From CAKZSB01 sp964646405 (GTDB lineage Bacteria; Pseudomonadota; Gammaproteobacteria; Granulosicoccales; Granulosicoccaceae): a stretch of DNA of 22,188 nucleotides. The stretch's first letter is position 1; each line of letters opens with the position of its first letter. A program made the position numbers and the translations under genes. The stretch is taken from positions 1 through 22,188 of the forward strand of contig CAZYDV010000057.1 in assembly GCA_964646405.1 (NCBI GenBank). Direction: 5' to 3'. The notes under the pieces are model-generated. The model saw nothing but the letters and a program-made list of their open reading frames with translations. It was not told where the DNA came from and did no database searches. Positions 14,996 to 22,188 of this stretch are shown here, piece after piece.

Positions 14996-15841
14996 CTATG
15001 GCTCTGACCCGTGCCCGGCTGAACGCAGCCCGGCTGAACGCAGCCCGGCCATTCCCGCATAAATATCGTAGCGTGTCTTGCCGCTGATGATGTTGCCGCT
15101 CGGCCTGATTTCGCCGATGCTGGGTGCGTGGGTGGGGCGTTTGACCACAACACGCCGCTGAGCCTGCGCGATTGCGACCGGCAGCAACGGCTCTGCAGAC
15201 AGCGACGCGTCGGCCTTTTCCGCGGCGAGCAGCGTTTGCAGTGCGCGCATGCCCTTTTTCACCGCGGCGCTCTTGCGGCTGACCGGGTACATCGGGTCGA
15301 GGTAGATGACATCGGCTTGCCGCTCGTCGGCGAGCGTTGGCAACAGAGTGCAGGCATCCCCGTGCCGCAGCACCATGCGGTTTGCAATATCCTTGATCTG
15401 TGGGTCGGCGCTTGCGCGCCGCAGTCCGTCGAGCAGCAGCGCGTGTACAATGGGCGAGCGTTCGATCAACGTGAGCCTGCAACCCGCTGTCGCGAGAATA
15501 AACGCATCTCTTCCGAGCCCGGCCGTCGCGTCACATACATGGGGTAGATCGTCCGCTCGCATATTGACCGCTCGGCACAGCGGGTGCTTGCCGCCTGCCC
15601 GAATCCGATGGCGAGATTCTGCTGACGCGAAATCGACGCAAATGTCGACCGGCGATTTACCTCTTTGATCACGCAGAGTCAGTCGTTGTTCAATGTCCAG
15701 CAGCAGAAAGTCGAATTGCAGGCTGTCGCCATGATCGACGGTTGGCAACGCCTTGAGCGTATTGCAGTCTGACAGGCTCTCGCACTCGGTCTGTGCCGCC
15801 AGTATGGCAATAGTCGGGGCGCAGGGAAGGAGGTCGGTCAC
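14996..15841 (-). CDS. rsmJ: 16S rRNA (guanine-1516-N2)-methyltransferase
   Basis: SAM-dependent methyltransferase that modifies G1516 of 16S rRNA; the family is typical of gammaproteobacteria. Visible are VDFASAESRHRIRAGGKHPLCRAV, where many members read G-G-G-R-x-Q-x-I-A-K-A-V, the SAM motif VCDATAGLGRDAFILATAG, VIYLDPMYP (the N/D-P-x-Y/F catalytic motif), and VVVKRPTHAPS. The GTG at 15841 gives 281 residues, longer than E. coli RsmJ (about 250); a start further upstream would overlap the divergent gene at 15875. No strong ribosome binding site supports the GTG, so the start is uncertain. The C-terminus ends in a duplicated AGLRS unit encoded by a tandem 15-base repeat. Confidence 0.92.
   Translation of the reverse strand: MTDLLPCAPTIAILAAQTECESLSDCNTLKALPTVDHGDSLQFDFLLLDIEQRLTLRDQRGKSPVDICVDFASAESRHRIRAGGKHPLCRAVNMRADDLPHVCDATAGLGRDAFILATAGCRLTLIERSPIVHALLLDGLRRASADPQIKDIANRMVLRHGDACTLLPTLADERQADVIYLDPMYPVSRKSAAVKKGMRALQTLLAAEKADASLSAEPLLPVAIAQAQRRVVVKRPTHAPSIGEIRPSGNIISGKTRYDIYAGMAGLRSAGLRSAGHGSEP
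15013..15049 (+). repeat. Tandem 15-bp repeat at the rsmJ 3' end
   Basis: GCCCGGCTGAACGCA occurs twice in tandem (15013-15027 and 15028-15042) and is followed by a partial third copy (15043-15049). Being a multiple of three it adds five-residue units to the RsmJ C-terminus without a frameshift. It looks like a replication-slippage product. Confidence 0.85.
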
Positions 15842-15874
15842 GCTTGGGCCATACCGGAAATAGAACCAGATTGA

Positions 15875-16489
15875 ATGAACATCAGCAGACCACCAGAGCA
15901 TAGCACCGTTGAACGCAACAGCCGTCTGATCATATTGCGTGTGCTGGTCAAGCTGATGCTACTGCTTGCGCTGCTGGTGAGTCTGTGGGTGATGTTGCGG
16001 GCGATGAGTGACGGTGGTGACAGCGCGGCCAAGCGTACCGTTGCCAGTGCGTTTGCGGTGGGTGATATCGAGCCTGGCGAGCTGCGTTTTTTCGACTGGA
16101 GTGGCCGGCCGGTGGTGGTGATCCGCCGATTGCCCGAGTGGCAGACCGGGTTGCGTGAGGCCCGCGAATCGCTGTTGCTCGATCCGCAAAGCGCGCGTTC
16201 GCGACAGCCCGACGATGCGAAAAACATCTGGCGATCGACATCGCCCGAATGGTTTGTGGCAATTGCGCTCGGCACTGATCTTGGCTGCACGCTCAACTAT
16301 CTTCCGGCCTCACATGTGCTCTACCAGCGCGAGCGCTGGCCCGGTGGCTTTGCCGATAGCTGCCGCGGCAGTCGCTACGATCTTGCGGGCCGGGTTTTCA
16401 AGGGGCCGTTCGCCAGTGGCAATCTGGTCGTGCCGGACTGGCAGCTCGATAACAACGCGCAGACCATCGTACTGCGGGAATCTCAGTAG
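15875..16489 (+). CDS. Membrane-anchored Rieske-like protein lacking all cluster ligands
   Basis: A 204-residue protein with one N-terminal membrane helix (about residues 19-41) and a periplasmic domain closely resembling the Rieske subunit of cytochrome bc1. Resemblances include GDIEPGELRFFDWSGRPVVV, then SPEWFVAIALGTDLGC, and WPGGFADSCRGSRYDLAG followed by RVFKGPFASGNLVVP. Aligned with the bc1 boxes C-T-H-L-G-C and C-P-C-H-G-S, the four ligands are replaced: G133 for Cys, D135 for His, D161 for Cys and R164 for His. The two disulfide cysteines, C138 and C163, are kept. It should therefore fold but hold no 2Fe-2S cluster. There are no petB/petC-type cytochrome genes near it. It is divergent from rsmJ (33 bases apart) and its last seven bases overlap the end of slyX on the other strand. 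Function unknown. Confidence 0.85.
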   Translation: MNISRPPEHSTVERNSRLIILRVLVKLMLLLALLVSLWVMLRAMSDGGDSAAKRTVASAFAVGDIEPGELRFFDWSGRPVVVIRRLPEWQTGLREARESLLLDPQSARSRQPDDAKNIWRSTSPEWFVAIALGTDLGCTLNYLPASHVLYQRERWPGGFADSCRGSRYDLAGRVFKGPFASGNLVVPDWQLDNNAQTIVLRESQ

Positions 16490-16683
16490 TGCGGTGGTGG
16501 CACTTCCTCGGCGGCGCTTGCGATCGGTGATTCGCTGGCCTGCAGTAGTTGCTCGCAGCGCTCGATCTTGCGTGTTAGCTGTTCGATTGTCTGCTGTTGT
16601 TGCAGGATGACGCCATTGAGTTGTTCAACGCTCATCTCCACGTCCATCAGCTTCATTTCGAGGTTTTCAAGACGCGTTTCCAT
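16483..16683 (-). CDS. slyX: SlyX family protein
   Basis: A 66-residue coiled-coil protein. Heptad-like repeats run from residue 2 to about 48 (RLENLEMKLMDVEMSVEQLN, then QQQQTIEQLTRKIERCEQLL), and the protein ends in EEVPPPHY, the P-P-P-H-Y tail characteristic of SlyX. The function of SlyX is not established. Its stop overlaps the 3' end of the convergent Rieske-like gene by seven bases. It follows the MreB-like gene after a 26-base gap on the same strand and may be co-transcribed with it. Confidence 0.9.
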   Translation of the reverse strand: METRLENLEMKLMDVEMSVEQLNGVILQQQQTIEQLTRKIERCEQLLQASESPIASAAEEVPPPHY

Positions 16684-16709
16684 TGCGAGGGACCGCTTGA
16701 CAGGGCGCG

Positions 16710-17780
16710 CTAGCCTACCATTTTTTGTGTATCCGACTGCGCCTGTCGGCCGACCGCGTCGACCTGCTGATCAAGCATGGTTGCAGCGCCTCTGACCGTC
16801 GCGGTCAGTGGACGATCGGCAATTGATACCGGCACGCCGATGTTGGCAGACAACAGCATTGGCAGATGGGTCAGCGCGGCACCGCCGCCAGTGAGTATCA
16901 GACCATTGCGGTGCAGGCCGTCAGCGAGCGCTGTCGGCAGCGTATCGCAGGCATCCACTGTCACCTGCAGTAGTGTGTCGAGCACGGGTTGCATCATCAG
17001 GTAGACCGTGTCAGCACCGACGCGAAAATTGCGGATTTTGCCTGACACCACATCGCGACCCACCATCTGGCAGGAGCTGTGCGGTGGCGGATAGTCGTCG
17101 TCGATCAGTGCCGCGCCAATGCGTTGTTTGAGGTCGCGTGCGGCCGCGGTGTGTATCAGCATGTCGAATTCGTCGCGCATGCTGGATTGCAACGCCTGGT
17201 CGAGCGCATCGCCGCCTTGCCCGAGCTGCCGATGGAACACCATCTCACCAGCGGAGAAGCCGCAAAGCTCAACGCCGCTGGCGCCCATGTCCATCACCAC
17301 CGGATTGTCGAAGTCGAGTCGATTGATCTTCGCCCCGGCTGTGCTGGCAGCAGCTCGGTCGGCGATCAGGATCTGTGCGGCACCGCTGATTCGGCAGGTG
17401 TTGATCAGTCGATCAAGGCTGGCGTTGTCGACGCTCGATGGCAAAGCCAGCATGGTGCGGAATTTTTCGCCAATCAAGCCCTGGCGACGCGTCTTGCGCA
17501 GAAAATAGCGCAACATGGTGGCAACCGATGAGTCAGCGCTAGATTCAATATCGCAGGCGCGCACCAGCTCGTATCGCTCCGGGTCGCTGGCGGCGAGGTC
17601 AATGGCATCATTGCCCCAGGCCACGATATCCGTGTCAGCGTCGGGTGCGTCGATGCTTCTGGCACCCAGCGATGGCTCGTTGAACAACAGACCGGCGTCG
17701 CTGGCATAGATTCGCGTGTGCGATGTTCCGGGGTCGATCGCAATGGCGTGGGTTGCGTCTTCTGGCTTGCTACTGAACAT
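16710..17780 (-). CDS. Divergent MreB-family actin-like protein
   Basis: A 356-residue actin/Hsp70-fold protein that aligns along its whole length with MreB, the filament that organises rod-shaped wall growth. Matching segments are AIAIDPGTSHTRIY (phosphate 1, MreB D-L-G-T-A-N-T), LLFNEPSLGA, VVMDMGASGVELCGFS (phosphate 2, MreB D-I-G-G-G-T-T-E), GQGGDALDQALQSSMRDEF and LILTGGGAALTHLP (adenosine motif). Several nucleotide-site residues differ: the E-E-P-M-A-A-A block is ADRAAAS (residues 140-146) and G-G-G-T-T is GASGV (166-170). GGAGGA lies five bases before the ATG at 17780, which fixes the start. It is divergent from gatC, the same place as mreB in Pseudomonas, but mreC and mreD do not follow; slyX does. 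ATPase and filament formation are doubtful. It could be called mreB by position, but its sequence is far from typical. Confidence 0.85.
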   Translation of the reverse strand: MFSSKPEDATHAIAIDPGTSHTRIYASDAGLLFNEPSLGARSIDAPDADTDIVAWGNDAIDLAASDPERYELVRACDIESSADSSVATMLRYFLRKTRRQGLIGEKFRTMLALPSSVDNASLDRLINTCRISGAAQILIADRAAASTAGAKINRLDFDNPVVMDMGASGVELCGFSAGEMVFHRQLGQGGDALDQALQSSMRDEFDMLIHTAAARDLKQRIGAALIDDDYPPPHSSCQMVGRDVVSGKIRNFRVGADTVYLMMQPVLDTLLQVTVDACDTLPTALADGLHRNGLILTGGGAALTHLPMLLSANIGVPVSIADRPLTATVRGAATMLDQQVDAVGRQAQSDTQKMVG

Positions 17781-17913
17781 ACTGTCCTCCGCAAATGGCA
17801 ACGGGCTGTATAGACCACCTGGGAGAAAGTATAGTAACTGCTGGCGCGGCTGCACGCGGGACACGACTGTATGCTAGATTACCGCTTTTCCGCTGACAGG
17901 CAGCCGCTGGGTA

Positions 17914-18201
17914 ATGACAGTCGATAACAAACTGGTGGGGGAGATCGCCCACCTGGCAAGGCTCGATCTGGACGAGGCCAGCGCGTCAAATTTTGCCCGC
18001 GAAATGGCCGGGATACTGGATCTTGCTCAGCAAATGCAGGACGTCGATACCGACGGTATCGAACCGATGGCGCACCCGCTGCACGCGGTGCAGCCGCTGC
18101 GCGCCGACGTCGTCGATGAAACCGACCAGCGCGAGCATTTCCAGGCAATAGCACCGGCAGTAGAAGACGGTCTGTACCTGGTGCCACAAGTCATCGAGTA
18201 A
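17914..18201 (+). CDS. gatC: Aspartyl/glutamyl-tRNA amidotransferase subunit C
   Basis: Small 95-residue subunit that holds GatA and GatB together in the GatCAB complex, which converts misacylated Glu-tRNA(Gln) and/or Asp-tRNA(Asn) to the correct amides. Family marks are VGEIAHLARLDLDE near the start, then LAQQMQDVDTDGIEPMAHPL, and the C-terminal APAVEDGLYLVPQVIE. First gene of the gatCAB operon; 97 bases separate it from gatA. The 133-bp region shared with the MreB-like gene probably holds both promoters. Confidence 0.96.
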   Translation: MTVDNKLVGEIAHLARLDLDEASASNFAREMAGILDLAQQMQDVDTDGIEPMAHPLHAVQPLRADVVDETDQREHFQAIAPAVEDGLYLVPQVIE

Positions 18202-18298
18202 CACCTGCCTGCAATCCAGTCTACCCGCACTGACTACTGATCAAAGCCGTCTTTCGCGACACCAGCAAACCCTGCAAATCGGGTCAATCAATCTGCCG

Positions 18299-19753
18299 AT
18301 GCATACACAAACAATCAGCTCCATCCAGCGAGCACTGGCGGCGCGCGAGTACAGCAGTGTCGAACTGTGCCAGCACTTCCTTAATCGAATCGAGCGTGCC
18401 AACCCGGCGCTCAATGCGTTCATCACCGTCACCGGCGAGGCGGCGCTCGCGTCTGCCGCCGAGTCCGATCGCCGGCGCGCCGCCGGCGACACCGCGCCGC
18501 TGCTGGGGGTGCCGCTGGCGCACAAGGACATCTTTTGTACTCGCGGTGTGTTGACCAGTTGTGGATCGCGAATGCTGGCCAATTTCACGCCGCCTTACGA
18601 TGCCACGGTGGTCAGTCGCATTGAATCGGCGGGTGCCGTAATACTGGGCAAAACCAACATGGATGAATTTGCCATGGGGTCGTCCAATGAGAACAGCCAT
18701 TTTGGCGCGGTGACCAATCCCTGGGGCGAAGGACGCGTGCCCGGCGGAAGCTCAGGCGGCAGTGCCGCAGCTGTGGGAGCCCGGCTTGTGCCGGGGTGCA
18801 CTGGTACAGATACCGGCGGCTCGATTCGCCAGCCGGCGGCATTTTGCGGCATCACCGGAATCAAACCCACCTACGGTCGTGTATCGCGTTATGGCATGGT
18901 GGCGTTTGCTTCGAGCCTGGATCAGGGCGGGCCGATGGCGGCCACGGCAGAGGATTGTGCGACGCTGCTGTCGTGCATGGCTGGGCACGATCCGCGCGAT
19001 TCCACCAGCATCGACGAGCCGGTACCAGACTACAGCGCTGCGCTTGACGATTCACTTGAGGGTGTCAGGATTGGCCTGCCAAAACAGTATTTTGCCGCGG
19101 GCCTCGATGATTCCATTGCCGCCGCTTTGCAGGCCGCAATTGCCCAACTGCAAAATCTCGGGGCAACGTTTATCGAAATAGAGCTGCCCAATCAGCATCT
19201 GGCGGTACCGGCCTATTACATTGTGGCGCCGGCTGAATGCTCATCGAACCTGTCGCGGTTTGACGGTGTGCGCTACGGCCATCGATGCGACAACCCAGCC
19301 GATCTCGAAGACCTCTACAAACGATCGCGTTCCGAAGGATTTGGTCCCGAGGTCAAGCGCCGCATTCTGCTGGGGACCTATGCGCTGTCGACCGGCTACT
19401 ACGATGCCTACTACTTAAAGGCGCAGAAAATTCGCAATCTGATCAGCCGTGACTTTACCACAGCGTTTGAATCTGTCGATATGATCCTCGGGCCGACAAC
19501 ACCCACGCCGGCATTTGAAATCGGCGCCAACAGCGATGACCCGGTGGCGATGTATCTCAACGATATCTATACCATTCCGGCCAACCTGGCCGGGCTGCCA
19601 GCCATGTCAGTGCCGTGCGGGTTCAGTGCTGAACTGCCGATCGGCATGCAGCTGGTCGGCAACTATTTTGCCGAAAGCCGGCTGCTCAATGTCGCCCATC
19701 AGTTTCAAAAGGTCACCGACTGGCACAGTCAGTTGCCCGCAGGTTACGCGTGA
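18299..19753 (+). CDS. gatA: Aspartyl/glutamyl-tRNA amidotransferase subunit A (amidase)
   Basis: Glutaminase subunit of GatCAB, 484 residues, amidase-signature fold. The catalytic triad is visible: K76 in PLAHKDIF, cis-Ser S151 in PGGSSGGSAAAV, and nucleophile S175 in TDTGGSIRQPA. It releases ammonia from glutamine or asparagine for use by GatB. The ribosome binding site ahead of the ATG at 18299 is weak, but the N-terminus MHTQTISSIQRALAAREYSS aligns with the family start. gatB begins 59 bases downstream. Confidence 0.97.
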   Translation: MHTQTISSIQRALAAREYSSVELCQHFLNRIERANPALNAFITVTGEAALASAAESDRRRAAGDTAPLLGVPLAHKDIFCTRGVLTSCGSRMLANFTPPYDATVVSRIESAGAVILGKTNMDEFAMGSSNENSHFGAVTNPWGEGRVPGGSSGGSAAAVGARLVPGCTGTDTGGSIRQPAAFCGITGIKPTYGRVSRYGMVAFASSLDQGGPMAATAEDCATLLSCMAGHDPRDSTSIDEPVPDYSAALDDSLEGVRIGLPKQYFAAGLDDSIAAALQAAIAQLQNLGATFIEIELPNQHLAVPAYYIVAPAECSSNLSRFDGVRYGHRCDNPADLEDLYKRSRSEGFGPEVKRRILLGTYALSTGYYDAYYLKAQKIRNLISRDFTTAFESVDMILGPTTPTPAFEIGANSDDPVAMYLNDIYTIPANLAGLPAMSVPCGFSAELPIGMQLVGNYFAESRLLNVAHQFQKVTDWHSQLPAGYA

Positions 19754-19812
19754 CCTACGGCCCCGCGTTCACCCAAAACGACCAATACCAACAGAGAACA
19801 GGTTAATCCTCG

Positions 19813-21249
19813 ATGCAATGGGAAACCGTTATCGGTCTGGAGATACACGCCCAACTGGCCACTCGCAGCAAGATTTTCTCGGCCAGTTCAACCACCTTTG
19901 GCTCGGCGCCGAACACCCAGGCCAACGCCGTTGATCTGGGCATGCCCGGTGTACTACCGGTGCTCAATCGCGAGGCGGTGGCGATGGCAGTCAAGTTCGC
20001 GCTGGCAACTGGTGCTGAAATCGGACGACGCAGTGTTTTTGCACGAAAAAACTATTTCTATCCCGATCTGCCCAAGGGCTATCAGATTTCGCAGTTTGAG
20101 TTGCCGATCGTCGGCGCCGGCAACGTGCTTATTCAGCTCGACGATGGCGAGGAGAAATCGATCGGCCTGACGCGGGCACATCTGGAAGAGGATGCCGGTA
20201 AGTCTGTGCACGATGCCTTCCCGGGTCGAACCGGTGTGGATCTCAATCGCGCCGGTACGCCACTACTGGAAATCGTCTCGGAACCCGATATGCGCAGCGC
20301 CCAGGAAGCGGTCGCGTATGCGCGAAAGATCCATTCGCTGGTCCGCTATATCGACATCTGCGATGGCAACATGCAGGAGGGATCGTTCCGTTGCGATGCC
20401 AATGTCTCGGTGCGGCCTGTCGGACAGGAGGCATTCGGTACCCGTGCGGAAATCAAAAACATCAATTCGTTTAGATTTCTGGAAAAGGCCATCAATTTCG
20501 AGGTCGAGCGGCAGATCGACGTGCTCGAAGACGGTGGTGAGGTCGTCCAGGAGACACGCCTCTACGATGCCGATCGCGACGAGACGCGATCGATGCGCAC
20601 CAAGGAAGAGGCCAACGACTACCGCTACTTCCCAGACCCCGATTTGTTGCCGGTGGAAATTGATGACAGCCTGATCGAATCGCTGCGAGCCCAGTTACCG
20701 GAATTGCCCGAGCAGAGGCGGCAGCGCTTCGTCGACGAATATCAACTCTCAGCCTACGATGCCGGTGTGCTGACGGCCGATCGCGCCACCGCTGATTTTT
20801 TCGAGCAGGGCCTGGAATTGAGTGGCGCGCCGGCCCGTCTGGCCTGCAGTTGGCTGACCGGTGAGGTATTTTCACGCCTGAATCGCGATTCGATCGAACT
20901 GGCCGAAGCACCTGTGAGTGCCGAGGGATTTGGCAACCTGCTGGCGCGCATGCACGACAACACCATCTCCGGAAAAATCGCCAAACAGGTCCTCGATCAC
21001 ATGTGGAACGATGGCAGCAGTGCAGATGAGATCATCGATCGCAAGGGCCTGCGCCAGATCTCCGATTCCTCTGAAATCGAAAAGATGATCGACGATGTGA
21101 TTGCGGCCAATCCGGCTCAGCTTGCCGAATACCGTGCAGGCAAGGAAAAATTGTTGGGTTATTTTGTCGGCCAGGTGATGAAGGCCTCGAAGGGCAAGGC
21201 CAATCCCGGTCAATTGAACGAAATGCTGCGCGATAAACTCAAGGGCTGA
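19813..21249 (+). CDS. gatB: Aspartyl/glutamyl-tRNA amidotransferase subunit B
   Basis: Kinase/transamidase subunit of GatCAB, 478 residues. It activates the misacylated aminoacyl group with ATP and amidates it. Family segments are VIGLEIHAQLATRSKIFS at the start, YPDLPKGYQISQFE, then GVDLNRAGTPLLEIVSEPD, FRCDANVSVRP, and the YRYFPDPDLLP block. The C-terminal YqeY-like tRNA-binding domain runs from about residue 330 and ends GKANPGQLNEMLRDKL. Last gene of the operon; no clear terminator follows, only a T run at 21274-21279. Confidence 0.97.
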   Translation: MQWETVIGLEIHAQLATRSKIFSASSTTFGSAPNTQANAVDLGMPGVLPVLNREAVAMAVKFALATGAEIGRRSVFARKNYFYPDLPKGYQISQFELPIVGAGNVLIQLDDGEEKSIGLTRAHLEEDAGKSVHDAFPGRTGVDLNRAGTPLLEIVSEPDMRSAQEAVAYARKIHSLVRYIDICDGNMQEGSFRCDANVSVRPVGQEAFGTRAEIKNINSFRFLEKAINFEVERQIDVLEDGGEVVQETRLYDADRDETRSMRTKEEANDYRYFPDPDLLPVEIDDSLIESLRAQLPELPEQRRQRFVDEYQLSAYDAGVLTADRATADFFEQGLELSGAPARLACSWLTGEVFSRLNRDSIELAEAPVSAEGFGNLLARMHDNTISGKIAKQVLDHMWNDGSSADEIIDRKGLRQISDSSEIEKMIDDVIAANPAQLAEYRAGKEKLLGYFVGQVMKASKGKANPGQLNEMLRDKLKG

Positions 21250-21317
21250 TTGTCGCAGGCTTTGTAGTGATAATTTTTTGTTACACTCCGGTTCCTCCCG
21301 GCGAAAGGCTGAAGGCC

Positions 21318-21902
21318 ATGTTTGTAAAGAGTCCATCGCTATCCGGAACCGTCCCCGGGCGGCTCTTATTCGCTTGTCTGTTGCTGTTTATGCTGTCAAG
21401 CCAGCGCGTCCAGGCGTCGTCACTCGAATTGGGTGGCTACTTTTTTGCCAAAGGCCAGCAGCACATGCTCCGTGTGGGTAGCACGCGGTTTACTCTGCCA
21501 GCGGCGTCAGTTGCGGGCGGCTACTGGGTTGACAAAGGCATTGGGCTTGAACTGGAACTAGGCTCTTCGCTCGGCGACGATGAACGCAACGGCATCGACC
21601 TCGAAGTCGATCGGCTGGTGTCGCTCGGTGTTCGCCTGGAGGCACCGCCCACTGACAATCTGGCGCTGTACTTTGTGTTTTCGCTGACCTCCGCCGAGCT
21701 GTCCAGTCGATTCTCGCAATTCGAGCCCGCCGCTGTCGGCAGTTCGCTCGATGGCTACGGCATCACTTTCGGTATGACCTGGCACACGACTGTCGCCGGT
21801 CTGGTCGTCGATACCGGCGGCACACACAATCGCTTCGAGAGCGATCTGGGGATCAACACGCTGCACATCGGGCTGCGGTACTCAATTGGAGCGAAACGAT
21901 GA
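21318..21902 (+). CDS. Predicted outer-membrane beta-barrel protein
   Basis: A 194-residue exported protein. The signal peptide has R15, a hydrophobic core (LLFACLLLFML) and likely cleavage after VQA. The mature part alternates polar and hydrophobic residues in strand-length blocks (LELGGYFFAKG, SVAGGYWVDKGIGLELELG, LALYFVFSLTSAEL, GYGITFGMTWHT) and ends HIGLRYSIGAKR, like small eight-stranded OmpA/OmpW-like barrels, although the usual terminal aromatic residue is not the last one. I cannot place it in a named family. An upstream in-frame start at 21267 would add 17 residues before the signal peptide and is less likely. Its stop overlaps the next start (ATGA at 21899-21902), so the barrel and the lipoprotein are translated together. 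Confidence 0.72.
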   Translation: MFVKSPSLSGTVPGRLLFACLLLFMLSSQRVQASSLELGGYFFAKGQQHMLRVGSTRFTLPAASVAGGYWVDKGIGLELELGSSLGDDERNGIDLEVDRLVSLGVRLEAPPTDNLALYFVFSLTSAELSSRFSQFEPAAVGSSLDGYGITFGMTWHTTVAGLVVDTGGTHNRFESDLGINTLHIGLRYSIGAKR

Positions 21903-22188
21903 TGCGGACCCTGTCGCGGTGGATGTTGGCGGTGCTCGTTTTGCTGGGCGCAGCCTGTGGTGGCAATGATGATTCGGGCGAGCTGATCAGCCGCGTCGGT
22001 ATCGCCACACAGGATATTGAGTCAGTGGAGATCACCGGTGCTGTGCCGGTCTTCTCGACCGGTGATGAATTGCCGCTGCAATTGCTGGCAACCAGTTCTA
22101 CCGGCAGTGTGTCCTCGGTTACTGGCGTTGCGCGCTGGTCAAGCTCGGATCCCGCCGTCGCTTCGGTCAGTCAGGACGGTGTGGTGAC
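21899..22188 (+). CDS. Lipoprotein with bacterial Ig-like (Big_2) domain, 3' partial
   Basis: The ATG at 21899 overlaps the preceding stop (ATGA) and the frame stays open to the window edge (96 complete codons). The N-terminus MMRTLSRWMLAVLVLLGAAC is a lipoprotein signal peptide with C20 as the likely lipidated residue; the -3 position is Gly rather than the usual Leu. From about residue 41 a Big_2-like domain begins, with the hallmark WSSSDPAVASVSQDGVV near the edge. Such repeats are common in surface adhesins and structural lipoproteins, so the full protein is probably longer and multi-domain. It is linked to the barrel protein by translational coupling. Confidence 0.8.
   Translation, partial: MMRTLSRWMLAVLVLLGAACGGNDDSGELISRVGIATQDIESVEITGAVPVFSTGDELPLQLLATSSTGSVSSVTGVARWSSSDPAVASVSQDGVV

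Noticed and set aside
17781..17864. Longer MreB-like protein starting at 17864
   Set aside because: GGAGGA is placed exactly for the ATG at 17780, and the N-terminus from there aligns with MreB.

Overview
The window looks like the chromosome of a free-living, probably marine or environmental, gammaproteobacterium. The grounds are the RsmJ–SlyX–YajQ–PdxH housekeeping set, the Pseudomonas-like mreB|gatCAB neighbourhood, a GC-rich codon bias, and respiratory formate and glycolate oxidation. No tRNA, rRNA, CRISPR array or intact insertion sequence was seen. The genus cannot be named from the sequence.

Region 1 (1-6620) is a periplasmic formate dehydrogenase operon on the + strand. It holds the 3' part of a 4Fe-4S ferredoxin-like protein, a TorD-type chaperone, a 67-residue Tat-leader protein (FdhX type), a cysteine-type molybdopterin catalytic subunit, a four-cluster iron-sulfur subunit and a cytochrome b556 membrane subunit. 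A strong terminator closes the operon. A 191-bp gap with several hairpins separates the beta and gamma subunits and may tune the level of the membrane subunit.

Region 2 (6621-8250) is a gene-poor gap, then an unrecognised protein overlapping an exported ankyrin-repeat protein. Region 3 (8259-12762, - strand) is a glycolate oxidase operon, glcD-glcE-glcF, ending in a Tat-exported Rieske-like protein. In that protein one histidine ligand is glutamate and the usual disulfide cysteines are missing. Region 4 (12763-13657) holds a perfect CRP-type palindrome placed at -41.5 relative to an inferred start site. It lies ahead of a full-length but catalytically eroded IS1595-type transposase without terminal repeats, a candidate domesticated gene.

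Region 5 (13672-17780) carries pdxH, yajQ, rsmJ, a membrane-anchored Rieske-like protein that has lost all four cluster ligands but kept both disulfide cysteines, slyX, and a very divergent MreB homologue. The MreB homologue sits at the usual mreB position beside gatC, but mreC and mreD do not follow it and its nucleotide-site motifs are altered. Region 6 (17914-21249) is gatC-gatA-gatB for tRNA-dependent amidation. Region 7 (21318-end) is a small predicted outer-membrane beta-barrel translationally coupled (ATGA) to a partial lipoprotein with a bacterial Ig-like domain.

The most unusual content is the set of inherited folds whose active centres have been changed: two different altered Rieske proteins, a degenerate MreB without its partners, and a transposase-derived gene under a class II CRP-like promoter.
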